Assembly: GCF_004795105.1 (NCBI RefSeq)
Contig: NZ_SSBL01000036.1
Location: 1-60,362 of the forward strand
DNA length: 60,362 nucleotides
Origin: Streptomyces sp. A0642
Lineage (GTDB): Bacteria > Actinomycetota > Actinomycetes > Streptomycetales > Streptomycetaceae
Direction: 5' to 3'
Both the position numbers and the translations under genes were made by a program. The notes below the pieces were generated by a model. It had not been told where the DNA came from and made no database searches. It worked only from the letters and a program-made list of their open reading frames with translations. Below are positions 7,269 through 14,694 of this stretch, piece by piece. The first letter of the stretch is position 1, and the number at the start of each line of letters is the position of its first letter.

Positions 7269-8159
7269 TCATGGTTCACGCGTCGTCGCCCAGTCGGCGA
7301 TGCGGGTGAGCAAGGTCTCGTCGGCCGCGTTCTCCGCGTGGCCCATGCCGGGCTCCAGCCACAGGTCGGCGGCCCCGCCCGCCGCGTGGGCGAGCATCCG
7401 GGGGTGGTCGAGCGGGAAGTACGGGTCCCGGTCGCCGTGCACGATCAGCAACGGCCTCGGGGCGATCAGCCCGGCGGCCTCGACCGGGGAGAGCGGAACC
7501 GGGTCCCAGTCGTCGCGGTCGATCCGGGTCCGGAAGCCGTACCGCCCGACGAACCGTCCCGTGGGCCGGGTGACCATCCAGTGCAGGCGGCGCATCGGGG
7601 CCGTACCCCGGTAGTACCAGCGCGCGGGAGCACTCACGGACACCACCGCATCCGCGTGCGCCTCCTTGTGCGCTTCCGTACGCCCCCCGGGCTCCCCGGG
7701 CCCCGCGTCCGCTCCGGGGGCCGTATACAGCGCTCCGTGACGAAGCACCACGGAGCCGCCCATCGAGAAGCCTGCCGTAACGATCCGGGTGTGTCCGAGC
7801 GACCGCGCCCAGGCCACCGCGGCCGCCAGATCCAGCACCTCCCGGTCGCCCACCGTGGACCGTCCGCCGGAGCGCCCGTGCCCCCGGAAGGAGAACGTCA
7901 CCACCGCCGCACGCTGCGAGAACACCCGCACGGCGCGGCGCACCGCGGGGCGGTCCGCCGAACCGGTGAATCCGTGCGCGACGACGATCGCCGTGCGGGC
8001 GTCACCGGCCCCCGGGGCCGCGTCGGCACCCGCCGTACACGGGTCGTACACCGCCTCGATACGGACCCCGTCACCGGCCCGCAATGTGGTCCGCAGCGCA
8101 CCGCGCGTGATCAAGGGAACAGAAGAACTCGGAAATCGCCCCTCGGACACTGAAGTCAT
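7269..8159 (-). CDS. Alpha/beta hydrolase
   Basis: 296 residues. It has the oxyanion segment 'VVAHGFTGS', 'FSFRGHGRSGG' after strand 4, the nucleophile elbow GFSMGG and a C-terminal catalytic-His segment 'PGMGHAENAADETLL'; the 'LLIVHGDRDPYFP' strand carries the likely acid. There is no signal peptide, so it is cytosolic. The substrate is not predictable. Its stop is 47 bp upstream of the MoaD-like start, so it may head the MoaD-membrane protein transcript. Confidence 0.85.
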   Translation of the reverse strand: MTSVSEGRFPSSSVPLITRGALRTTLRAGDGVRIEAVYDPCTAGADAAPGAGDARTAIVVAHGFTGSADRPAVRRAVRVFSQRAAVVTFSFRGHGRSGGRSTVGDREVLDLAAAVAWARSLGHTRIVTAGFSMGGSVVLRHGALYTAPGADAGPGEPGGRTEAHKEAHADAVVSVSAPARWYYRGTAPMRRLHWMVTRPTGRFVGRYGFRTRIDRDDWDPVPLSPVEAAGLIAPRPLLIVHGDRDPYFPLDHPRMLAHAAGGAADLWLEPGMGHAENAADETLLTRIADWATTREP

Positions 8160-8235
8160 GTGGGCTATTCTGCTGGGAAGAGGATCCGGGCAAAGCAGCC
8201 CCCGGGTCCTTTTGTGCTTTCCGCGCGTTGTTACG

Positions 8236-8307
8236 ACGACGTTTCGACAAGCTCAGCGGCCCTGGGCGCGGGGTCGCACCGGTAAGGCCCGTATGACGAA
8301 ACGTCGT
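8236..8307. promoter_or_regulatory. 11-bp inverted repeat upstream of glnR
   Basis: ACGACGTTTCG (8236-8246) and CGAAACGTCGT (8297-8307) form perfect arms 50 bp apart in the hydrolase-glnR intergenic region. They could be two half-sites for one regulator or the base of an RNA stem. A GTTAC stretch just upstream of the first arm resembles half of a GlnR box, but the rest does not fit. Confidence 0.4.
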
Positions 8308-8346
8308 ACGACCACGCACGAATAAGCGTACGAAGCAGTGCCGCAT

Positions 8347-8371
8347 ACTCCCCCGGGTCCGACCCGGGAGT
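8347..8371 (+). promoter_or_regulatory. GC-rich hairpin in the glnR leader region
   Basis: Arms at 8347-8359 and 8361-8371 pair over 11 bp with a two-base bulge and a minimal loop. It lies 20 nt before the ribosome site of the upstream ORF. It could be the 3' end of an attenuated transcript or a structure that shields the leader. It is followed by C/T-rich bases rather than a T-tract. Confidence 0.45.
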
Positions 8372-8405
8372 GCCCCTCTCGCAGGGAACGAGGAGGACCG
8401 ACGTA

Positions 8406-8465
8406 ATGGGCGAGCCAACCGTGCACGATCATCGACCGACGAACCCGGCAGGTGGACGGCGATGA
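8406..8465 (+). CDS. 19-residue upstream ORF coupled to glnR
   Basis: ATG at 8406 follows a near-consensus AGGAGGA ribosome site (8391-8397) with 8-nt spacing, better than the site in front of glnR itself. The frame reads MGEPTVHDHRPTNPAGGRR and its TGA (8463-8465) overlaps the glnR ATG (8462-8464) as ATGA. This is the arrangement of a translationally coupled leader ORF, so glnR translation may depend on termination of this peptide. No family is recognised. Confidence 0.55.
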   Translation: MGEPTVHDHRPTNPAGGRR

Positions 8466-9265
8466 GTTCACTGCTGCTCCTGACGAATGCCCTCCAGCCG
8501 TCGACGGAGGTGCTTCCCGCCCTCGGCCTCCTGCTGCACAGCGTGCGGGTGGCTCCCGCCGAAGGCCCCGCCCTCGTCGACACCCCCGGTGCCGACGTCA
8601 TCCTCGTCGACGGACGGCGCGACCTTCCTCAGGTCCGTTCGCTCTGTCAGCTGCTGCGGTCCACCGGACCCGGCTGTCCGCTGATACTCGTCGTCACGGA
8701 AGGCGGCCTCGCGGCCGTCACCGCGGACTGGGGCATCGACGACGTGCTGCTGGACACGGCGGGCCCCGCCGAGGTCGAGGCGCGGCTGCGGCTGGCCACC
8801 GGCCGGCAGCAGATCACCGCCGACGACTCCCCCATGGAGATCCGCAACGGCGACCTCTCGGTGGACGAGGCCACGTACAGCGCGAAGCTCAAGGGCCGGG
8901 TCCTGGACCTGACCTTCAAGGAATTCGAACTGCTCAAGTATCTGGCGCAGCACCCGGGCCGCGTCTTCACCCGCGCCCAGCTGCTCCAGGAGGTCTGGGG
9001 CTACGACTACTTCGGCGGTACGCGGACGGTCGACGTCCACGTGCGGCGGCTGCGCGCCAAGCTCGGGCCCGAGCACGAGTCGCTCATCGGCACCGTCCGC
9101 AACGTGGGCTACCGCTTCGTCGCACCGGAGAAGGTGGAGCGTGCCGCCGCCGAGGAGGCCAAGGCCGCGGCCGCGAAGACCACCGCCGAAACCCTCACCC
9201 GTTCGGAGCAGCCGGAGGTAGCCGAGGTCACGGAAGAAGCCCCGGTCCGGCCTGCCGGGAAGTAG
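8462..9265 (+). CDS. glnR: Nitrogen-metabolism response regulator GlnR
   Basis: 267 residues. The N-terminal receiver-like domain (residues 1-115) begins MSSLLLLTNALQPSTEVLPA and has the atypical, phosphorylation-independent pocket known for GlnR. The C-terminal OmpR-type winged helix (about 125-220) includes 'FKEFELLKYLAQHPGRVFT' and 'VDVHVRRLRAKLGPE'. An Ala/Glu/Lys-rich tail completes it. GlnR activates or represses nitrogen-assimilation genes such as glnA and amtB in actinomycetes. The order glnR - mshD - pst genes is also seen in mycobacteria. Start confirmed by ATGA coupling to the preceding small ORF. Confidence 0.95.
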   Translation: MSSLLLLTNALQPSTEVLPALGLLLHSVRVAPAEGPALVDTPGADVILVDGRRDLPQVRSLCQLLRSTGPGCPLILVVTEGGLAAVTADWGIDDVLLDTAGPAEVEARLRLATGRQQITADDSPMEIRNGDLSVDEATYSAKLKGRVLDLTFKEFELLKYLAQHPGRVFTRAQLLQEVWGYDYFGGTRTVDVHVRRLRAKLGPEHESLIGTVRNVGYRFVAPEKVERAAAEEAKAAAAKTTAETLTRSEQPEVAEVTEEAPVRPAGK

Positions 9266-9289
9266 TTCCATCCGCGTAGACTGCCGCGC

Positions 9290-10339
9290 GTGGCCAAGGT
9301 GACGCGGGACGATGTGGCGAGACTGGCGGGGACGTCGACCGCGGTCGTCAGTTACGTCATCAACAACGGACCCCGGCCGGTCGCCCCGGCCACGCGCGAG
9401 CGGGTACTCGCCGCGATCAAGGAGCTGGGCTACCGGCCCGACCGGGTCGCCCAGGCGATGGCCTCGCGGCGGACCGATCTCATAGGGATGATCGTGCCGG
9501 ACGCGCGGCAGCCGTTCTTCGCGGAGATGGCGCACGCGGTCGAACAGGCCGCGGCCGAGCGCGGGAAAATGGTGCTCGTCGGCAACTCCGACTACCGCGA
9601 CGAGCGCGAGGTCCATTATCTGCGGGCCTTCCTCGGCATGCGCGTCTCCGGCCTGATCCTGGTCAGCCAGGGGCCGAGCGAGCGCGCGGCGGCGGAGGTG
9701 GAGGCGTGGGACGCCCGGGTCGTGCTGCTGCACGAGCGGCCCGAGGCGATCGACGACGTCGCGGTCGTCACGGACGACGTGGGCGGCGCCCAGCTCGCCA
9801 CCCGCCACCTGCTGGAACACGGCAACGCGTACGTGGCGTGCCTCGGCGGCATGGAGTCGACCCCGTCGGTCGGCGACCCGGTCGCCGACCACGTCGAGGG
9901 CTGGCGCCGGGCGATGCACGAGTCGGGCCGCTCGACGGAGGGCCGGCTCTTCCAGGCCCCGTACAACCGCTACGACGCCTACCAGGTGGCCCTGGAACTC
10001 CTCGCGGGCCCCGACCGCCCGCCGGCGATCTTCTGTGCCACGGACGACCAGGCCATCGGGGTGCTGAGGGCCGCCCGGGAGCTGCGGATCGATGTGCCCG
10101 GCGAGCTCGCGGTGGCGGGTTTCGACGACGTGAAGGAAGCCGGTCTCACCGACCCGCCGCTGACGACGGTCTTCTCGGACCGGCCGGCGATGGCGCGGGC
10201 CGCGGTGGACCTGGTGCTGGACGACTCGCTGCGGGTGTCGGGTTCGCGGCGTGAGCGGCTGAAGCAGTTCCCGTCCGCGCTGGTGGTCCGGCGCTCCTGC
10301 GGCTGCGGGGAGCCCCCGGCGGCCCGGGTGCTGTCCTAG
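9290..10339 (+). CDS. LacI-family transcriptional regulator
   Basis: 349 residues. The N-terminal helix-turn-helix, 'VTRDDVARLAGTSTAVVSYVINN' region (residues 4-26), with the hinge near residue 58, precedes a periplasmic-binding-protein-like sensor ('LIGMIVPDARQPFFAEMAHA', 'AIFCATDDQAIGVLRA', 'VAGFDDVKEAGL'). The effector, probably a sugar, is unknown and no sugar genes are adjacent. GTG start; TAGACT at 9277-9282 ends 7 nt before it, so the mRNA is probably leaderless. The end is unusual, with Cys-Gly-Cys-Gly in 'RRSCGCGEPPA'. Confidence 0.9.
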   Translation: MAKVTRDDVARLAGTSTAVVSYVINNGPRPVAPATRERVLAAIKELGYRPDRVAQAMASRRTDLIGMIVPDARQPFFAEMAHAVEQAAAERGKMVLVGNSDYRDEREVHYLRAFLGMRVSGLILVSQGPSERAAAEVEAWDARVVLLHERPEAIDDVAVVTDDVGGAQLATRHLLEHGNAYVACLGGMESTPSVGDPVADHVEGWRRAMHESGRSTEGRLFQAPYNRYDAYQVALELLAGPDRPPAIFCATDDQAIGVLRAARELRIDVPGELAVAGFDDVKEAGLTDPPLTTVFSDRPAMARAAVDLVLDDSLRVSGSRRERLKQFPSALVVRRSCGCGEPPAARVLS

Positions 10340-10411
10340 GTCTTCGCGCAGGGCCCTTGGGCCGGGGTCTTCACTTCGGCCCTGGGCGCCGGTCTTCGCG
10401 TCGGGCCCTTA
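10340..10411 (+). repeat. Three imperfect tandem repeats of about 25 bp
   Basis: Starting at 10340, 10367 and 10392, units beginning GTCTTC and carrying GGGCCCTTGGGC-like cores repeat three times immediately after the LacI-type gene. The cores are palindromic and can form small hairpins, so the array may end the transcript. Confidence 0.5.
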
Positions 10412-10440
10412 TATCGGGCATACGAGGTTCTGCCGGGCTT

Positions 10441-10474
10441 CTCAGGGCGTACTCACACTTCTCTCATGTTCGCT
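10441..10474 (+). promoter_or_regulatory. Three CTCA repeats with exact 11-bp phasing, likely OmpR-type regulator site
   Basis: CTCA occurs at 10441, 10452 and 10463, 17-50 bp before the htrA-like start. One-turn phasing of direct repeats is the signature of OmpR/PhoB-class binding. The adjacent downstream regulator is MprA-like, and MprA boxes are described as short direct repeats separated by 2-3 bp, so this is a candidate MprA-type box. Confidence 0.5.
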
Positions 10475-10490
10475 GGACACCCTCGTAGAC

Positions 10491-11627
10491 ATGACAGAGA
10501 GCCAGCGCCCGAGCGGCGAGTACCCGATGTACCCCTCGTACGGCAACGGCGACGCGGCCTACCCGCCGCCGCCGTCATACGACCCCGCCCAGCCGGTCTC
10601 CACGGGTCCCGGCACCACCGTGTGGCCGGCCCCCGGCACGGCCGCGTCGTACTCCGGCGGCGCGGGCCACGGCGGTGACGGGTCCCACGGGGTGCCGCAC
10701 GCCGCGCCCGAGCCTCCCGCCTCCCGCCGCCGGGCCCGCCGGCCCGTCGCGCTCCTCGCGGCGGTGGCCATCGCGGCCGCGGTCGTGGGCGGCGGCACCG
10801 CGACGGTGATCGGACAGCTCACCGACGACCCCGCCGGCAGCAGCTCGGCCGGCAGCGTCGTCCCCGGCACGACCGTCTCGCAGAGCAGCAAGGGCACCGT
10901 CTCCGGCGTGGCCGCGGCTCTCTCGCCCACGATCGTCGAGATCGGCGCGACGTCGACCGCGGGCCAGTCCACCGGGTCCGGCGTGGTCATCACGTCGGAC
11001 GGCGAGATCGTCACCAACAACCACGTCATCGCCGGCGCGACCTCCATCAAGGTCACGCTGAGCACCGGCAGGACGTACACCGCGGAGGTCGTCGGCACCG
11101 ACGCCGACAAGGACCTCGCGCTGATCAAGCTCAAGGGCGCGAGCGGCCTGAAGACGGCCACGCTCGGCGACTCCTCCAAGGTCGCCGTCGGCGACCAGGT
11201 CGTGGCGATCGGCTCGCCGGAGGGCCTGACCGGCACGGTCACCAGCGGCATCGTGTCCGCGCTCGACCGCGATGTCACGGTCGCCAAGGACGGCGACGGC
11301 GGAAGCGGCCAGTCGCAGGGCGGTCAGGGCGGCGGGCAGCAGTGGCCGTTCGAGTTCGGCGGCCGGCAGTTCAACGGCGACACCGGCGACTCCACCACCA
11401 CGTACAAGGCCATCCAGACCGACGCCTCACTGAACCCGGGCAACTCCGGCGGCGCGCTGATCAACATGAACGGCGAGATCATCGGCATCAACTCGGCCAT
11501 GTACTCGGCGAGTTCGGCCAGCGGATCGGACAGCTCCAGCGCGGGGAGCGTCGGCCTCGGCTTCGCCATCCCGGTGAACACCCTGAAGGCCGACCTCGAC
11601 ACCCTGAGGGACGGCAGCGGCTCCTGA
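10491..11627 (+). CDS. Membrane-anchored HtrA/PepD-type serine protease lacking a PDZ domain
   Basis: 378 residues. A Pro/Tyr/Gly-rich cytoplasmic segment (1-80) precedes a membrane anchor (about 85-110) and a trypsin-like S1C domain with the triad His-178 (TNNHVI), Asp-208 (DKDLALIK) and Ser-320 (NPGNSGGALI). A Gly/Gln-rich loop sits at about 265-290. The chain ends shortly after the protease core ('GLGFAIPVNTLKADLDTL'), so the C-terminal PDZ domain usual in HtrA is absent. It should degrade or chaperone misfolded envelope proteins. It is 70 bp upstream of an MprAB-like pair, like pepD beside mprAB in mycobacteria. Confidence 0.9.
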   Translation: MTESQRPSGEYPMYPSYGNGDAAYPPPPSYDPAQPVSTGPGTTVWPAPGTAASYSGGAGHGGDGSHGVPHAAPEPPASRRRARRPVALLAAVAIAAAVVGGGTATVIGQLTDDPAGSSSAGSVVPGTTVSQSSKGTVSGVAAALSPTIVEIGATSTAGQSTGSGVVITSDGEIVTNNHVIAGATSIKVTLSTGRTYTAEVVGTDADKDLALIKLKGASGLKTATLGDSSKVAVGDQVVAIGSPEGLTGTVTSGIVSALDRDVTVAKDGDGGSGQSQGGQGGGQQWPFEFGGRQFNGDTGDSTTTYKAIQTDASLNPGNSGGALINMNGEIIGINSAMYSASSASGSDSSSAGSVGLGFAIPVNTLKADLDTLRDGSGS

Positions 11628-11697
11628 ACGTGCGGGACTGAGAAACTGGGCCCGCCGCGCTACGGCCCGTACCGAACGAGAAGAGGACGAGACAGCG

Positions 11698-12429
11698 ATG
11701 AGCCCCGCCGAAGACGATCCGCAACGCATCCTGATCGTCGACGACGAGCCCGCCGTGCGTGAGGCCCTGCAGCGCAGCCTCGCGTTCGAGGGGTACGGCA
11801 CCGAGGTCGCCGTCGACGGGCTCGACGCCCTCACGAAGGCGGAGTCGTACGACCCCGACCTCATCGTCCTCGACATCCAGATGCCGCGTATGGACGGCCT
11901 GACCGCCGCCCGCCGCATCCGTGCCACGGGCGCCACCACCCCCATCCTGATGCTCACCGCCCGCGACACCGTCGGCGACCGCGTCACCGGGCTCGACGCG
12001 GGCGCCGACGACTACCTGGTCAAGCCCTTCGAACTCGACGAGCTGTTCGCCCGCATCCGGGCCCTGCTGCGCCGCAGCTCGTACGCGGCCACGGCGGGCG
12101 GCCCCGTGCCCGACGACAACGTGCTGGCCTTCGCCGACCTGCGCATGGACCTCGCGACCCGCGAGGTCATGCGCGGCACCCGCCATGTGGAACTGACCCG
12201 CACGGAGTTCACCCTCCTGGAGATGTTCCTCGCGCACCCCCGCCAGGTGCTGACCCGCGAGCAGATCCTCAAGGCCGTGTGGGGCTTCGACTTCGAGCCG
12301 AGCTCCAACTCCCTGGACGTGTACGTGATGTACCTGCGCCGCAAGACCGAGGCGGGCGGCGAACCCCGCCTGGTCCACACGGTCCGGGGTGTGGGGTACG
12401 CGCTGCGGGCGGGCGGGGCCGAGGGATGA
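11698..12429 (+). CDS. OmpR-family response regulator (MprA-like)
   Basis: 243 residues. The receiver domain (9-120) has acidic pocket residues in 'ILIVDDEP', phospho-acceptor Asp-59 (LIVLDIQMP) and Lys in 'DYLVKPF'. A winged-helix effector (about 140-240) follows, with 'LTRTEFTLLEMFLAHP' and 'SNSLDVYVMYLRRKTE'. With the overlapping kinase gene (ATGA) it forms an envelope-stress type two-component system close to MprAB. The likely target is the upstream protease gene. Confidence 0.92.
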   Translation: MSPAEDDPQRILIVDDEPAVREALQRSLAFEGYGTEVAVDGLDALTKAESYDPDLIVLDIQMPRMDGLTAARRIRATGATTPILMLTARDTVGDRVTGLDAGADDYLVKPFELDELFARIRALLRRSSYAATAGGPVPDDNVLAFADLRMDLATREVMRGTRHVELTRTEFTLLEMFLAHPRQVLTREQILKAVWGFDFEPSSNSLDVYVMYLRRKTEAGGEPRLVHTVRGVGYALRAGGAEG

Positions 12430-13853
12430 CGGGCCCGCTCCAGCGGATCCGCGCCCTGCCGCTCCGCTCCCGGCTGGCGCTCCTGGTCGCGGTGGCGGTG
12501 GCCGTGGCGGTGGCGGCGGTGGCGGCGGCCTGCTGGTTCGTGACGAGGGCGCAGCTGGAGCACCAGCAGGACACGTCGCTGCGCGCGGCCACGGTCGACA
12601 TCGACTATCTGAACCAGCTCTACCAGTACTGCGGCGAGACCCGGAAGCTGCCGCCCCAGCCCTACACCGGGCTCACCGTCCAGCTCATCGACGCTCACGG
12701 GACGGTCTGCATCGCCCCGGGCGCGGACGAACTCCCGGTGACGGCCGCGGACCTGGCGGTGGTCGCGGGCCGGCAGCGCGGCGCCCTGCACACCGAGTCC
12801 GATGCGGACGGGGCGAAGATGCGCGTCTTCACCTATCCGGTGACGGCGTCCCGCGGACCCGGCCTGCCGCCCACCGACCTCGGTGTCTCCATCGCCCGCC
12901 CCCTGAGCGAGATCGACAAGCCCCTCTCCACCCTCGCGTGGGTCCTCCTCATCGTCTCCGGCATCGGCGTGGTCGGCGCGGGCGCCGCCGGGCTCTGGGT
13001 GGCCCGCTCCGGCCTGCGACCCGTCGACGAACTGACCGAGGCCGTCGAGCACGTCGCCCGTACCGAGGACCTGACGGTCCGCATTCCGGTCGAGGGCGAG
13101 GACGAGATCGCGCGCCTCTCCCGTTCCTTCAACTCCATGACGGCCTCCCTCGCCACGTCCCGGGACCGCCAGGCCCAGCTCATCGCCGACGCCGGCCACG
13201 AGCTGCGCACCCCCCTGACCTCGCTGCGCACCAACGTGGAACTCCTCGCCCGCAGCGACGAGACCGGCCGGGCGATCCCCCCGGACGACCGCAAGGCGCT
13301 GATGACGTCGGTGAAGGCGCAGATGACGGAGCTGGCCTCGCTCATCGGCGACCTCCAGGAACTGGCCCGCCCCGACGCGGCGGAACACGAACCGCTCCAG
13401 GTGATCGCGCTCCACGACATCGCCCGCACCGCCCTGGACCGCGCCCGCCTGCGCGGCCCGGAACTGACCGTCACCGCGGATCTGGACCCCTGGTACGTCC
13501 GGGCGGAGCCGGCCGCCCTCGAGCGGGCGGTCGTCAACGTGCTGGACAACGCGATCAAGTTCAGCCCGCCGGGCGGGACGGTCGAGGTCGCCCTGCACGG
13601 CGGCGAGCTGACGGTACGGGACCACGGCCCCGGCATCCCCGCCGACGAGCTCCCCCACGTCTTCGAACGCTTCTGGCGCTCTCCGTCCGCCCGCCAGCTC
13701 CCCGGCTCGGGCCTGGGCCTGTCGATCGTGGCGCGTACGGTCCAGCAGGCCGGCGGCGAGATCGACCTGCGCCCCGCACCGGGCGGCGGCACGGAGGCGG
13801 CGATCCGCCTCCCGGGGGCGCCCCAGCCTCCGCCGGAGGCCCCGCGGGGGTGA
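12426..13853 (+). CDS. Sensor histidine kinase (MprB-like)
   Basis: 475 residues. Membrane segments at about 18-40 and 165-188 flank an extracytoplasmic sensor of about 120 residues that contains Cys residues ('QYCGETRK', 'GTVCIAPG'), possibly a disulfide. HAMP follows (about 190-240), then HisKA with His-258 in 'DAGHELRTPLTSLRTN', and an HATPase_c domain with N box 'NVLDNAIKFSP', G1 'DHGPGIP' and G2 'GSGLGLSI'. The start overlaps the response-regulator stop. Three Ala/Val tracts in the first membrane helix come from a GTGGCG-rich repeat at 12490-12530. Confidence 0.92.
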   Translation: MTGPLQRIRALPLRSRLALLVAVAVAVAVAAVAAACWFVTRAQLEHQQDTSLRAATVDIDYLNQLYQYCGETRKLPPQPYTGLTVQLIDAHGTVCIAPGADELPVTAADLAVVAGRQRGALHTESDADGAKMRVFTYPVTASRGPGLPPTDLGVSIARPLSEIDKPLSTLAWVLLIVSGIGVVGAGAAGLWVARSGLRPVDELTEAVEHVARTEDLTVRIPVEGEDEIARLSRSFNSMTASLATSRDRQAQLIADAGHELRTPLTSLRTNVELLARSDETGRAIPPDDRKALMTSVKAQMTELASLIGDLQELARPDAAEHEPLQVIALHDIARTALDRARLRGPELTVTADLDPWYVRAEPAALERAVVNVLDNAIKFSPPGGTVEVALHGGELTVRDHGPGIPADELPHVFERFWRSPSARQLPGSGLGLSIVARTVQQAGGEIDLRPAPGGGTEAAIRLPGAPQPPPEAPRG

Positions 13854-13862
13854 GCGGGACCC

Positions 13863-14028
13863 TAGGGCCTGTGTGGAGTTGTCCCGTGGGAGAAGGAGCG
13901 GGGCTGGGCGCGTGTGATCGCAAGGCGCCGGAGCGTCCTTGTAGCGGAGCTACCAGGACGTTCCGGCAACGCCGCGAGCGCGCGTGCCCAGCCCGGCGAC
14001 GCCGCGGGACAACTCCACACAGGCCCTA
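13863..14028. repeat. 166-bp near-palindromic intergenic element (REP/MITE-like)
   Basis: The ends are a perfect 24-bp inverted repeat (13863-13886 with 14005-14028). Inside, a GGCTGGGCGCG-like block pairs with CGCGTGCCCAGCC, and a central hairpin pairs 13927-13939 with 13955-13967 (12 of 13 bases) with a further 5-bp stem at its tip. The element fills the whole gap between two converging genes and includes the stop codon of the TetR gene. Similar GC-rich palindromes recur in streptomycete intergenic regions. It may act as a bidirectional terminator or be a non-autonomous mobile repeat. Confidence 0.75.
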
Positions 14029-14607
14029 CGCCCCCTCCAGCCGCTCCGCCAGCGCCCGCAGTCCCGACGCGATCTCACCGGCGTCGGGCGCCTGATCCGG
14101 GTCGGTCAGCCACTGGATCATCACGCCGCTCATCAGCGCGAGCTGCACCGACCCGAGCCCCCGCACGTCCGCCTCCCCGACCTCCGCCTCCGGCACCCCG
14201 GCCAGCCGGGCCGCCACACCCCGGCGGCCCTCGCGCTGGCCCGCGGCGAGGAGCGCCAGCAGATCCGGGGAGGTCTGGGCGTGGACGAAGGCCTCCACGG
14301 AGGCGATCCAGAGCCAGCGGTCGGTGCGGTACGAGGCGATCTCCCGGGTCCACATGTCCGTGTAGCGCTCGGCCGCCGAGGCGCTGCCGCCCTCCTCCCC
14401 GGCCTGCGCGCCGACCCCCTGCCCCCACTCGTCGATGGCCGCGAACAGCGCCTGGTTGAGCAGGGCCTCGCGGGAGCCGAAGTGGTAGCCGATCGCCGCC
14501 ATCGACACCCGGGAGGCGGTGGCGATGTCGCGCACGGTGGTGCGGAGATAGCCCTTCTCCTCCAGACAGCGCCTCGCCCCGGCCAGCAGATCCTCACGGT
14601 TTCCCAT
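14026..14607 (-). CDS. TetR-family transcriptional repressor
   Basis: 193 residues from ATG at 14607 (MGNREDLLAG); a GTG at 14631 would add eight residues. The N-terminal helix-turn-helix (about 20-50) includes 'TTVRDIATASRVSMAAIGYHFGSREALLNQAL'-type sequence, given here by its core residues V-R-D-I-A to Y-H-F-G-S. The C-terminal ligand domain is family-typical. It is divergent from an alpha/beta hydrolase gene, with two matching palindromes between them, so it most likely represses that gene and itself. Confidence 0.9.
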   Translation of the reverse strand: MGNREDLLAGARRCLEEKGYLRTTVRDIATASRVSMAAIGYHFGSREALLNQALFAAIDEWGQGVGAQAGEEGGSASAAERYTDMWTREIASYRTDRWLWIASVEAFVHAQTSPDLLALLAAGQREGRRGVAARLAGVPEAEVGEADVRGLGSVQLALMSGVMIQWLTDPDQAPDAGEIASGLRALAERLEGA

Positions 14608-14646
14608 GCCCGGGATCGTACGGCGCGGCACTTGGGCAAGCGATCT

Positions 14647-14684
14647 ATACGAACGTATTGCGCATCTGATCTATACGGGCGTAC
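14647..14684. promoter_or_regulatory. Two TetR-type operators overlapping the divergent promoters
   Basis: ATACGAACGTAT (14647-14658) and ATACGGGCGTAC (14673-14684) are palindromes with two-base centres, 26 bp apart, within the direct repeats GATCTATACG. The hydrolase promoter lies in the same stretch: TTGCGC (14658-14663), 18 bp, TACAGT (14682-14687), which is 7 nt before the ATG. The second operator overlaps its -10, and the first overlaps a TATAGA -10 for the TetR gene. Confidence 0.75.
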
Positions 14685-14694
14685 AGTCTCTGTC

